Of a DNA stretch of 64,000 nt, positions 36,548 to 49,392 are shown piece after piece. The stretch is from Prinia subflava. Lineage: Eukaryota > Chordata > Aves > Passeriformes > Cisticolidae. A model generated the notes under the pieces. That model searched no databases. It was not told where the DNA came from and was given only the letters and a program-made list of their open reading frames with translations. A program made the translations under genes and the position numbers. The stretch is taken from contig NC_086249.1 of NCBI RefSeq assembly GCF_021018805.1, positions 78,456,472 to 78,520,471 on the forward strand, given 5' to 3'. The number at the start of each line of letters is the position of its first letter. The first letter of the stretch is position 1.

Positions 36548-39500
36548 CAGGAGGGATAGAGGAACAAATAAACTACATGTTTCAAATGCCTCATCTTCCA
36601 CTCACAATTTGTCCAAGCAATTTCCTCCCTATTGTTTTCCATGAGGTGCTCCAATCAACAAAGAAAATGTGTTTTAGTCTATTTACAAAATGAAATGTGT
36701 TGTCTGATGTGCAATTCTTACCTTTGAAAAATACAAGTGAGTAAAAGCTGATACAAACAGATGCACCTCTTCTTGTTAATGGAGTCTACAATGAAGTTCT
36801 ACCCTAGAGCTGAGCACTGCAAATCTGCATGAGGAACCTGGAATTTTTGGAAGATTGAAGCATGGTTGGACATTGCAAATGCTGCAGGCAACAGAAAAAC
36901 ATCTCTGAGTCCTCTGGTAAGAAAGCTGTGTTGTCTCAAGTGCTGCTACATGTATGGACAGTTTGTTCTCAACTCACTATCTCCCCTTATTTTCCATCTG
37001 AATTTTTAACCCCATATTCCTTAGCACAGTATAGATTGTTTTCTTTTAACTGCTGCTGTAATTCTATGAAAAGCAATTTGATAATCTTCAATACTTCAAT
37101 ACCTTAGGTGTGTTATTAACATCTGCAAAATATTCTGTACAACTATGCTCATAATTGAATAATCCAGGTTTCACTTGAGGTGACCAGAAACAGCTTTTTT
37201 TTTAAAGCCTCCCCAAAATACAAATGCTGCTGTGGATAGAGAGCCATGATTCAGAAGCTGCAGAAGCCCTGTTCTTATCCCTGGTTTGTGTGCTCTCTTT
37301 GGTAACTGTCTTGATGTTTGCTGCAGCATATTAATTCTGAAAGTGATATAGTGCTTTTGAGTCAAAGGAAGTTAGAAAATTATCCGGAAATGTAGCAGCT
37401 CAATAATACCTCCATACTAAATCTTTCACCCTGGATTCCATTATGTGTCATATTCAGTCTTATGGTTTTGCACAGGAGCAAATTTCATGATTACTGCCAG
37501 GGTACACGGACAAAATTTTCTGGCAAATATGCAGGCCATTTATCACAGCATACTCAAGGTAGGGAGGACTAAAAACCTATGTCACAACACTGGGCTGCTA
37601 ATTATTAGAAAAGGTTCAAAAGCAAGTGAAGAAAAAGCTCACTTAAAAAAGAAAAATTTTTGGAAGTATTATCCTTATAGGTAGCTTTTCTTAGATGATT
37701 ATTTTGATCATCCATCAACGCAGACATGCATTTTTTTATGGGGGAATTTATTTAATTGAGCACTATAGAAGTTCAACATGGTCTCTCTTTAAGCACATTA
37801 CAAAGAACTAAGAATACAAGATATGCAATTCATCTAATCCCAAGGCTTAGACCCATCAACCCGTGACCCATCAACAACAGGTCAGATTACTCACCACACC
37901 CATCTGTAGTCTGAGTAGCCAGATCCATTCAACAGGGATTTCTGTCCCAAATGATTAACAGGTGAGAACATTTGGTGTACATGGCTATGGAGAACTGCCA
38001 TATCCATGGGGGCTTTCCTCACCACAGTGCAAATCAATCTACAATATAGATAATAACCTATACATTTTTTTCCCTTCATCACTCTGCAATTTCTCTGCAC
38101 CTGCTCTTCAAATATCTAATCATCATTTACAATCAAACATCGTCAGTGCAAGAGGTACCAGGAGAACCTTGTACATGGTGGGGAACTCCCAAAAGAGGAA
38201 GGAGCACATATGAGGTATAAGGAATCTGTTACCTTGGGAGCAATCAGTACCAGAAAGTTTGAATTTACCAGATCTGTGTCTTTTATTGCCTTTCTTACAC
38301 CCACAGGCTAGGAAATAACCAGTAATGTTGGCAACACCCCTGAAAACTGCTGACTGACTAGTGATGATTTCAGAGTCTTAAGCATCAGTTTTGGCTTAAT
38401 GAGTGTCCAGTTACTGTAGTCACACCTGGTACCTATGTAACAATGCCTGTATTCAGCCAGAGTGAATTAAATCTCCCTGCTTTAGACAAATACCTCTTAG
38501 GCATTTCAGGTAGGATTCATATGCCCATCTGTAGCCATCTAGAGTGTACACAGACTCAATGTGTAGCAACTCTATCCTCCTTCATCTGTAAAGAGACTTT
38601 AGTGCTTGATTTGTTATCCTAGAAAACCACCTTGGTATGGGATAAATTGCCTCCATGTCATTGACAGTAAAAGGGGCTTGGATACTCACTTCAGCTGGTG
38701 CCTGCAGCTGGCCACAAATCAGAGGCCAGTGTCAGAGAGGATGAATCCCACCCCAGAAATGCTGATGACCTCTCAAAAATCTTAGGAAGACAAAGGCTTC
38801 CCATAGAAACTGACATTGCCCCCTGGAGCTATTTTCTCATTTAAAATAAAGCACCATGTGCTGAAAAATAGATATATATTTTTACCCTACTGTGTACAAA
38901 CCTGATCATATTCATTAAAATATAAACCTAATCAAGGGTTATTATTATTAGCCTGTGTAACACATGTAGGTAGTGGTCAAAAAAGCTTAACCTAATCACT
39001 CTAGGTGTCAGAAGGATCTATTGGTCACTGCATTTTTTCACAATTCTCAGGTTTAAAGATCTCCTCATTTTTACTATTTTAGTAAACAACTATTTTTAAA
39101 TTTTATTTTGTCATTGTCTCATTTGCATTTTCTCTCTTCCATGCAACAGAAAAGTTTCTCATTTACTATCTGTAAGCTGGTATCTGGGAGTTTGAATAGC
39201 ACCTTTTAACATAAGTTATAGGAATAAGATGTGCTGCATGATTTTTCAGTGTACCTTACTCAATAATTGACCTCACATAGATTATCAGTTATTCATGGTC
39301 CCTTGCCTTAAAAAAGGTCCATGTCAAACACAAAAACAGCCAGTCACAATTTAAAAACTCATTATTCTGCCCTAAACACATCAATTCACAGTACCTTTCA
39401 CAAGTTATTGGCCATTTTCTTTCCCAGAATTAAGGATTATAGAAGCTTGTGCAATTAGAACTTTTTTCTTCATAACTCAACTTCTTACTTGCTTATGCAG

Positions 39501-40560
39501 TGAAGCATTGTAATGTGCAGGTAGTTGTTTTAAAGGACTTATGTCTTCACTAGCTGTACAAAGGGAGGACAAAGACAAGTCAAGAGGAAGGAAAACATTT
39601 ACAACACAATGAGAAGGTAAATCAAATCACATTTGCTGCAAATAGGTTGATGGAAAATACCACTAGTGTTCCCCTCTAGCTATGAAGTGCTTCTATTGGT
39701 CCTTTTTAAAGTATAATATAGTACTTTAAGTGGTCTTTTCATTTAGGTTGAAGAGCCCAGACTTTGTATACCTCTTTATCTTTGGACTAGTGTTAGAAGT
39801 TGAAAAAAATAACGTAGGGAATTAACCTCATGAGAATTCCTCCTAGAGCTGCAAAGGATTCCACCACTAGAAACTTAGTTTGGAGGCTGAAAAACTGAGA
39901 CCATCTGCTAATGTACCTGGAGATAACGCATATCACAGTTTTGCATTCTAATTTCCTAATGGAAGAGAGAGGGAACAGTACCAACTTTCCACAGGCATAT
40001 ACAGGGTGGCAAAGGAGGTGTGAAGCCATAGATTACAGTCTGGAAATCATCCTTGTCTGGTCAAAAATAGTGTTGGTTTTTCCATCAGAAAATTTCTGAG
40101 ATCTCCCAGCTGAAAAAAGCAAGAGAAATTGTAGTGCACATTGATATTTTCTGGAGTTAACACTCAGTGTGCTTATTAATTTCATCCTACTTACTCCCTT
40201 GTGTTTGTGGGCTTTTTCATCCTGGGCTTTAGTAGAGTTCTTTGAGATCTGCAAAAGGAAAGGAGCAAGAACTGCTAATTATTATTGTTACTGATGGAAG
40301 ACTGCAATAAGCTTTAGCAGTTTTTGGATCAAGGCTTGAATTATTGAGTATACTTTAAAGTGGTTTTTTTCACTTTCTCTCAGTTTAGACGTATATGCAT
40401 GCATACATAAGCAATTCCACAAAGACAAAGGTATGAGCTGAAACCTGAGCAAAACTAGCAACTTCTGTTGTGTGTCTCATATCCTTGGCTTTTTTTGTTT
40501 AAATGACCCTTGTGTAGTAGGATAAGAAAGAATAATATATGATTAATTTCTATTCTGAAG
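36548..40560. other. Unique DNA, no gene seen
   Basis: No gene, RNA gene or repeat recognised in these 4 kb. Composition varies mildly, with slightly GC-richer text near 38640-38770. Open frames are short and featureless. Confidence 0.45.
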
Positions 40561-40760
40561 CCTTGTTTGAAAGGTGCTTTATTTGCATTAGCATTCATAA
40601 TTACTTAATGACAAATCAGATATGGTTCATTGCTAGTAAGTGTAGAAACATGTGGTCTGAAGGATGTAGTTTAATTAGTATACTCCTAAAAACATGTCCC
40701 TCATGACCATTGGATGTAATCATTATTTTATGTATTTAACTGTGAAATTTATGTTTACTC
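40561..40760. promoter_or_regulatory. Candidate regulatory block with octamer and homeobox words
   Basis: ATTTGCAT at 40581-40588 is a perfect reverse-complement POU octamer. It runs directly into TAGCATTCATAATTACTTAATGA-type homeodomain words. The segment is repeat-free with no coding frame. Clustering of these sites is suggestive of an enhancer but unproven. Confidence 0.25.
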
Positions 40761-43678
40761 AGCAGGCTAGAAACCATCTCTTTTTTTTCCAAAGCTATTT
40801 AATGCAATACATTTAGACTTTAAAGAAACCCACAAAATTTCCCCAACAGTAGGTACCAAATAAACAACAAAAAAATTAAAATAACTATTATTGCAATGCA
40901 GCTCATATATTTTTTAAAAAAATATAACCCACATAATATTGCATCCATAAAACATAGCAGGAGGAATAAATATGCAGGGAAGCTCATTTTAATTCCTCAG
41001 TTAATAACTTAGATGGAGGAGATGCACACTCTCCTAGATCAATGAGACAATTTGGGCATTCTTTTATTGTTGATTAGTGAATGTAAAAATGACCTCATTT
41101 CAAGGGCATTGAGTGATTTCTTTTTCTCTGCACTGATGTAACACAAGTGAACCCTGTGAACACTTTTTCTATCCAGGCTGCTGTACATAACTTTTCCTCT
41201 GTGACACACAGTGACATCAATCAAAAATCATCAGGACTTTGTGAAGAGGTCTCTAAAAGTTACATAGACTCTTTAACAATAATCTCATTTTTCCTTAAGA
41301 CTCACCCTGGAAAAGGGAGATTTTGTTCATTGAACATTTCCAGTGGGCTGCAGGAAAGCATTTAGGGAGTGAGGTGTTACTTGAGCAAGAATCAGTCTCA
41401 CTTTCACCTGCAAAGAGGCTACAGTTAAAAGAGAGAATAATTTTCCTCCACACCTCTGCAATGAATATTTCTCTAGAATATTCATATTTTTAGTGTACTT
41501 ACAATAATTTAAGGATTTTAGCGTACAACTATTCATATTTTAAAATACCTGCTTTCTAATACACTTTCAACTTTATTATTTCTACTCCCCATTACTCATT
41601 GACTTGAGGCTATGACCGGTGACTCAGAGATATGTGCCTTTTGCCCCTGTAAGTACCAAACTGTTGGGTTTTAAAGTCCTTTACATTTATTAGAGCTTGC
41701 CTGTAAGACTAGGCACAGACTGTAACAGGGCTATGGGTGTCTCTGTGCTTCTGCTACCCTGCCTTCCCAACTACAGCACCCACAGCATCTGGCAGTGAGT
41801 GCAGAGCCTGCAGGAGTCTTCACCTTGTTATCGTCTCTTGCCTAGGGAAAGCATGGGTGCTAGGCAGGGGTGAGAAGCAATTGCTTTCTGCCTGAACATC
41901 CCCCCCAGCTGGAATAACTGTGCATCCCTTGACAAGTTATGGGATATGAAAGGAGGAGAAACATGCCTTTTTTGTAGGTTGTCCCTGGGTCAGGGACTGC
42001 ACTTGATATTAAGAAGAGCAGCTCATGACATTACATTAAAAAGCCAGTAATAAATGGCCCCATTAAGCTTGGGTGGTAATGAAGAGAACAGGAAACTTTT
42101 GAAGCAATAATACTGTAAACGTGACAGGAGGTTTTAGTACTTCCTTGGTCCGTGGTGACCTGCATCTCTAGGGTTTGCTGGAGGATGCTGAAAGCTCTTC
42201 TTCCCCGTTCTCCATGCAGGCCCTGCACCCATCTGTGTTCTCCCAGAGGATATAGACCAGACTACATCAGTAGTTTTGACCAAGCAAACAAATATTATAA
42301 ATGAAATATAAATTAAAATTAATGTAAGGATTCCTTCAAAATCACTCCAACTGAAAAATGTAAAGCACAGTCATAATCCAACATAAAAGGTGGTCTGTTA
42401 TTTTCTTTCCCTTTGTAATGTTCAGGAAATGTCTCCTTCTGCTTTGCTTTTTACAATATGTACCTGAAGTATTCTGTAATAAAATAGAGAATCTGAAACA
42501 AGATCTCCACGAAGAAAATTCTGTTGGGAATGACACTGGGGCATTTTCTGAAGGACACTTCTTTTTCTGATGAAAACAGAATTTAAAATGCAAGAAAGAG
42601 CATTTCTCTAACTGAAAAACAGATTGAATAGCTGAAGCAGGGGTGTGTGGATGAGGACTGTAGCTAGGAATGTACAGAGAGCCTGTTGAAGGGGTGGAGG
42701 GCAGGTGGTACAGATTGGCAAGACTGTTGGATGTGGGCTGGTAGAAATGTGTATTGGGAGTAGTCATGAGGGAGACAAGAAGTGTTGCTCACACCAGAAA
42801 AAACTTTTTAAGGTACAGGATGAATATCATGAAGATTCAGAGAAATATTTTGCCATAAAACTTTCTGCTTTTATCTCAGTACTCAGGACATTTTCATATG
42901 CATTCATTCTGTCTTTTTTTCTTTTAGCTTACTAAAATAAAACCAAAAAAGAAAACTTTAACAAGTCCTCTTTTTTCCTTAGGAGAAAAAATAGGAGAAA
43001 AAATAGAAGTGTGGTGAAAGGCACCTAACCTTGTGTCATTCTTTGTGTTCCTACGTTATTTTTTTTTTTATTTTTTAGTTCTGAAGTAGAGGAGTAGGGT
43101 TCATCCCACACAACAGGAAATGTACATTGGAACTTAAATGAGTCTGTATGTCATATGAGTTCAACAAGTCCAAATCCTTAATGACAAAGCATCAGCTGCC
43201 TTGCCATGGAAAATTGCCTGTTGTTGGAACTGCAGGTTGCTTTTTGTTATTTAAAGAAGAAAACATTTTGTTTTCGAACTTCTCATATGTCACTAACAAT
43301 AAGGGAAATATTTTAAAGACAACAATAAGAATCAAGTTAACACAATAACACAACTTTATGCCACTCATGAGTTCACAGCAAAGATGAGTGAAACGCATAT
43401 TTCTAGCAAATAAAATTCAGAACTGAGTATTATTACTGCATTATCTGTTCAGAATGATGTGCTTGTACTAAGAAAACAAACCAGTTTATATCAAGAACTA
43501 AATATTATATTGGCTATGAAATGGAAAGTTTCTAGTACTGGACAATGAAGGCATTACATGAATTGCAAAGTTTTTATCAATATTGATGGATACTGAATAC
43601 CCTGTCAAATTAACCCAAAGCTGTCATATGACTGATAACATTTGCAAACGCAACTAATGGAATTATAGTCATGCTGGA
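40761..43678. other. Unique DNA, no gene seen
   Basis: A 12 bp tandem duplication (AGGAGAAAAAAT, two copies) lies at 42981-43004. 41590-42250 is GC-richer than its flanks. The 141-codon minus-strand frame at 42342-42767 is Ser/Thr/Pro/Phe-rich without a known domain and is not called. Confidence 0.45.
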
Positions 43679-43754
43679 TATGGAGGATTTGAGGTTTTCA
43701 TTCAATAAAAGATGGACTCATCTTTTATTGAATGAAAACCTCAAATACTCCATA
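43679..43754. repeat. Near-perfect 36 nt inverted repeat (long hairpin)
   Basis: The left arm 43679-43714 and right arm 43719-43754 are reverse complements at 35 of 36 positions. The only mismatch is G 43686 against A 43747, and the loop is just GACT. Pairing ends abruptly outside the arms. Each arm carries a poly(A) signal on its own strand (AATAAA at 43704-43709 plus, and 43724-43729 minus). The sequence is neither a simple repeat nor a recognised transposon end. Such structures can arise by fold-back template switching or be inverted-repeat elements. As RNA it would form a long hairpin from either strand. Confidence 0.95.
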
Positions 43755-46700
43755 ATCTGTCAACAGGATATTGTGTTTGGCGTCATCAGAGGTGCCTTTC
43801 TAAAGATGATCTCCCTGAAACTGAAAATCACTCTCAAACTTCACAGATTTCATCCTCTATCAACACTGAAAGATAGCAAGGTCATCTGTTGTACAAAAGA
43901 GATGTGGCTCTTGGTTGCCAGTGATGGTCCTGCCACTGGCATGTAATGACATGAGCCCCAGGAACATAAAGGAATTGTATTTTTTTCTACTCCTGCTGAA
44001 GACAATCAGCACACACCAATACAAAAACCACACAAAAGAAGAGATTTAGGGTTGTCAGTTACATGAAAATTCTGTGTATTGGCTGGTGGCCAATAGCAGA
44101 TCCAACAGGAAAATTCTGCAGATGATACCTCTGATCCTAAATCTTCATACATACAGCAGCTTGTGTTATGGGCATCTCCTGACTGAGAGGTTGCATTTAC
44201 AACCTGTATTTAATGGCCCCACATAGCCTTTTCCACTATTAAATTAATTTATATTTGTATCCCTTTGATGTTATTACCTGTAACACAAGCAGCATGACAC
44301 ACTGCGTGTTCATTGTTGTGGCCGCCTTAGGCAACATGTCCACTCATTCACGTTGTTTCCTGTCCCTCAGTAAAGCCAACAGGGTATAGAGTTTTGTGAG
44401 ACACAGAGGGATCCAGCGCCTTTTAGGATTGTTCTTTCAAATCAGGGATTTAGGTGGAAAACATGAAGGGAAGGCCTTATATAGTTGTATAATTCCTAGT
44501 AAAATGGTAATAAGTAGCATGAACAGCCTCTGGCCCTGATTACACTTTCCTCTGGATTGCAAGAGCTCATATCCCTTGCCAACTTACTCTACCTAGCTCC
44601 ATTGCAGATGCTATTTTTATTAACATAATTGCTTTATCTTTCCTGAAACTTTCCAAGTAGCCCTCAATTATTATTCAATAATAACATACAGTGGTCAGTT
44701 CAACAGGCTAATTATAAGATGGAATACCATAAAAAGTATTTCATTTTATCACTTCTACATTTGTTGCCTTTTCCATTCACTCAATGCCCTCTGTGTCTTA
44801 CTGTAGAAGTCACAGTAGTGAGGACTATTCACTGCTTTTCTCTGTACCACTCATTATTACATATGTCATCTCCTATTCTTTTTGCTTCACACTAAATAAT
44901 CTTTTCAATTTCTTTTCATATGAATACTCCCTATCCAACTAATATGTATTTTCTGCCCTTTTTCAGACCTTTCCTCTTCTACTGTATCGTTCTGAAATGT
45001 GACTGAAACCTGGTAGAGTATTCAACATGACTATGAAACCTCCATTTATAGAATGACATTATAATAATTCCTGTATTAGTCTCCATCACCTTCTTAATAT
45101 AGCCTAACATCTGAGAACCTTATCAAAAAGTGAAATGTGAAGCAATTAAATCTACAATATGTAAATCTGAACCTGACAGGCCTATAAGAAAGATATCCTT
45201 TATGTATAAAAAAATATAACTCACTCTGAATTAAGGGAACAAACAAAAGATGGTGCATGGGGAGTGTTAAAGAGGATTAATAACAAGAAATGGCTGTAAG
45301 ACCTTCATCACAAAATCCATGAGCTAAATTCTGCTCCCCATTACAACCTCAATGGATACTATGAACATTAGTAACCTGCAATTATGTTGTATAAAGGCTG
45401 CTGAGTCGCATTGTAATTAACATCCTTTAGGGTGACCACAGTAATTTTAAATGTTATCGTTGAATATACAAATGAAAGTGGAAGGTGTTGAATATTCTAT
45501 AGCAAAGTTGAAGTGGATGTCAGTTTTATATATATTTCTTTTTCATATCACATTGTGATAAGCAGGCACCCACAGAAGAATTTCTCTCTCGCAGAAGTGC
45601 ACTGAACCACAACTTGAAAATTGTTCAAATTTTTTTTCAGTCTTGTCCAGATTTATTGAATAATACCAGCTATAGATTTTGAAATTAAGATGGCAGTGAT
45701 AAATACTGTTATAATTACAGAAGTAACTCCTATTTTCACTATTGAAGTGGGACATATCTTCCTTAAAGAAAGCCTCAAGGCTGATGTAAAGCTACATCTT
45801 CTGGTGCTGTCTCCTGGCAGGGGCTACCAGAAGAGTCATTGGAGTGGATGTAGAGAAGAGAGATTGAAGTCCACCTTTCCTCTCTACAGAGATTCATTAT
45901 TCTGGACAAAATTCCTGCTGATGATCTGGAGACAACAGTTCCCCTTTGCAGTCATCAAATATTTAAAGCAAAACCTATGAAAGCACATTGTGAGAGTAAG
46001 ATGTGCATCACTGGTGAGTTACATGGTTGCAGTTCCAAATTCTGGCTAATGGTTTCAGTGGCTGAAAATAAGAAAAGCAACTAAAAATTGCAGTAAATGA
46101 GGAATTTTTATACAGGTATGAGGTTTAGCTAATCCTTTGCACTTCACCCAGTAAAATTTATAGTCCCAGATATCTGTGAATATCTGACTTTTGGTGCTGA
46201 CATTAAGAGTGAGTGTTTAGAGAGCCAGAGAAGATTATTTGAAGTTATATAAAGCTTTTCCAGTCCTATGAGCTCTGTAGTTTTCTACAGAAATATGAAA
46301 AAATCTCATAAAAGAAAATTATTTACATGTCTAGTAGACTAATGCTGCCTAAAACACAGAAAATCTTCACAATTTTCTGTACAGTAATCTGAGCAGCTGC
46401 AGATTAATTTTCACTCTTTTTTTCCCCCCATTGTTGGTTGATCTTTTTGTTTCTCTTCTGCTTATCTGTACTTTTCTTGTTTCTCTCACGAGAACTTTTG
46501 TCTGTGGATCTGTGTTTGGTCTTCATTGGAGGCCATTTCTGTGCTGTGGTGAATAACCTGCTCCTCAGCTCAGTGCTCTGCAGTACTGATGTTTTCTACT
46601 GCTCCATGAATAGCTCAAACCTCAGCTCTTATACCTTAGTGAGGTTGTAAATCCAATTTGAATTGTCCTACAGACATTCCTTGACTTCTTGTAAGCTCTT

Positions 46701-48811
46701 GATTTCATCCATTTACACATACATGGAAAAGAAAGTAATTCCTTCAGTCTAAAAACACAGAAGGTGACAGAGCAAAGCAGTGCTGCTCAACAAATGAAGA
46801 GGCAAATATTTTATCTAATGGAAACATGAGAGTGAATTCTTCCAGCCGACAAAGTATAGTTTTTAAGGCCTTGGACTTGGCATTGGTACTGTCTATAATT
46901 TCCAAACTTGTGAGAAATTGTCCGTAGGACATATAAACTCTTCAGACTGTGTCAAAAAGGTTTCTTTCCTACAATTTTTCCAAATGTGAAACCTACTTGG
47001 GAAGACTAAAGGTTTCCCAGATGGAGATGAAATAAACCTTTTTATCTGAAAATAGTCCTTAAACATGTGCTCAGCTTAAATTTTTTAGCAGGTCATTTGA
47101 AGCAGGATGTTTCATATGTAACTGTGGTGAAAGACTGGAGTTCTAGACTCTAGATAACTCTGCTTCTACCTCTTCAGGCAATAGAAATAAATCTAATATG
47201 TGCTAAATCATTTGGTTCCATAAAAAAAATAAAGGAGGGAATTACTAAATAAAAATAAAGGAAGGTGCCTTACATATAGCTTTTGAGTAAAACTGCTGAC
47301 GTTTTGGATTGATAACTCTTTAAATTAATGATACATTTAAATAAATACCTAAATTGCAATGGAATTTCATGTTATATCTACATTAATAATACCAAATGAA
47401 TTAGTCATGATTAATGTTATAAAAATATCAGATGAATTAATAATGATTGCCCCCTTATTGCAAAATGGGCAACACTTTATAATAAGTGGCAAATCATTCT
47501 TACTTCCTTTGGTATTTCTTGCAATAATTTTAATCATGATGAATTCTTTTGGTATTCAGGCACATATAATACAAAATTCTATAGGAAGGCCATTGTAATT
47601 TAGCATAATTTTACTAAAAGAATTAATTTTTAAGCCTGCCACTGTATTTGGGGCCAGATCCAGGCTGGATTTACGCACTTTGAAGTTTTTCTGTCTGGCA
47701 CAATGTAGCTGTCATGGGATGTCCCTCAGAGTTGTGGATACTGGTGCAAAAGTGGGTAGGTGAGCACTCATGAGAGAGTGAGCCAGCCTGTTCATGATAA
47801 ATGGCTTCTACCAAATCCAGTTTCTGATTAAAAAGCACCTTGTTATGGTACCTTTAAAGGTATTAGTTTTTAAAAACATATTTATAAATTAAAAATTAAT
47901 ACTAGTAATTTATTTCAGTAGTAAGATCATATCTAATAAATGTTGACAGCCTTTTAATGTTAATTCTCATGTTGGGGACCTCTGTTTCCTGGGATCCCTC
48001 ATCTTCCCACAGAAAATCTCACTGCTATGAATTGATTTCTTGCAAATGTTTGGTCTGTGGTCTTGATCTTGGGGTGAGTAGGCACATCACAAGGCCAGCA
48101 AAACAATGCTTGAGTGGATTTATAGGAGGGGAAGGCTTGGTAAACTTAAAAAATATTTTATTTTTGGTAACAGAAGGGAAAAGAAGAAAGTGAGCAAAAC
48201 TAGAGGTGACTATATGCTAGACATGACCTCAGTCTGCATGTTTGCACAAATGCACCCACAAACATTACACTCTAGAGAAATTTTTCTAATGGAGATATTT
48301 GCAGTGCTTTTAAAAAATACAGATAAAACAAGGAAACTATCAGATCAATATGTGCATAGTGGTGAATAGTTTGTTTTGTTTTGAGGCTGTGGGCACCCAA
48401 CATGGGCAATGTTTAGAGCTGGGAGCCTTTCCCTTATGTGCAAGCACTGATATGGTAAAAGGCTCCAGCCTAACAAACAGCAGAGCACAGATTTCCCTTC
48501 ACATGCCACAAAAAAAAATCAGTTAATCATCTGAGGTTTTAAATTTTTTTTTCCTTGCATGACATTTCTTTTATTATTGTATTTATTTGTTAAAATATGT
48601 CATTTATGTACTTTCAAATACACATAATTTCTGAGTTTATAAGAAAAAGAGTTGTCAGATAGTCACCCTCTGAGTACAGCTGAACATTGTCCCCATGTGA
48701 TACATGCCAAAGACATATCAGAGAAAATACCTCTTCCATCATGGGAAACATTGTCTTTATTGCTGTATCTCCTGAGTTTGGACTTTTTGGTGAATTAATC
48801 CTGTTCCCATA
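43755..48811. other. AT-rich unique DNA, no gene seen
   Basis: No gene recognised in 5 kb. An imperfect 14 bp inverted repeat (GTATTAGTTTTTAA at 47860-47873, partner 47889-47902, one G-U) and a short TTATTATT-C-AATAATAA hairpin near 44670 are the only structures noted. Frames up to about 98 codons show no domain. Confidence 0.45.
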
Positions 48812-49392
48812 TGTGGTGGGTTGACCTTGGCTAAATGCCAGGTGCCCACCAAACCACTCCATCACTGCCCAGCTGAACAGGGAAGGAAAAGTATGATGGA
48901 AAGGACTCATAGGCTGAGATAAGACAGTTTACTAAAGGAAAAGTGACTGTTTGCATGTGTACAAGGAAAGAGAAAAAAATAGGTTTATGGTTTACTTCCC
49001 ATTGGCAAGCAGTGGCAGCCACTTCCTGGGAAGAAGAGTTTCAGCAGGCACAGCAGTTGCTCTGGAAAGCAAACACTTTCAGTAACAATGCCCCCCTCTT
49101 CCTTCTCCTTTCCTTAGCTTTTATATCTGAGCTGATGTCATACAGTATGGAATATCCCTTTGGTTAATTTGGGTCTCCTGGCTGAGTTATGTCCCCATGC
49201 AGTATTTTGGCCACTCTCAGTCCCTTGGTGGGGGGAATATTAGAGAGACAGTGCTGACCCTGTGACAGTTCTGCTCAGAAGTAGCCAAAACACTGATGTG
49301 TTGTCAACACCTTTCCAGCTACCACTGAAGAGCACAGCACTGTGAGGGCTGATGTGGGGAGCATGAACTCCAGCTCCGCCAGACTCAATACC
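48812..49392 (+). mobile_element. Old solo LTR of an avian endogenous retrovirus
   Basis: The start TGTGGTGGGTTGACCTTGG, then ATGCCAGGTGCCCACCAAA, GTATGGAATATCCCTTTGG, GTGTTGTCAACACC and a 3' end near AACTCC...GCCAG follow an LTR consensus I remember as abundant in passerines and other birds. A TTTTATAT box lies at about 49118-49125, before the signature block. Flanks CCCATA and CCTTTA agree at 4 of 6 positions, compatible with a decayed 6 bp target duplication. Only one CpG remains, and the usual TGACGTCA is TGATGTCA here, so the copy is old. No internal retroviral genes adjoin it. Family class (K- or L-type) is not certain. Confidence 0.85.

Noticed and set aside
42342..42767. 141-codon minus-strand frame
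   Set aside because: Ser/Thr/Pro/Phe-rich without a domain or splice context. Chance is the simpler reading.
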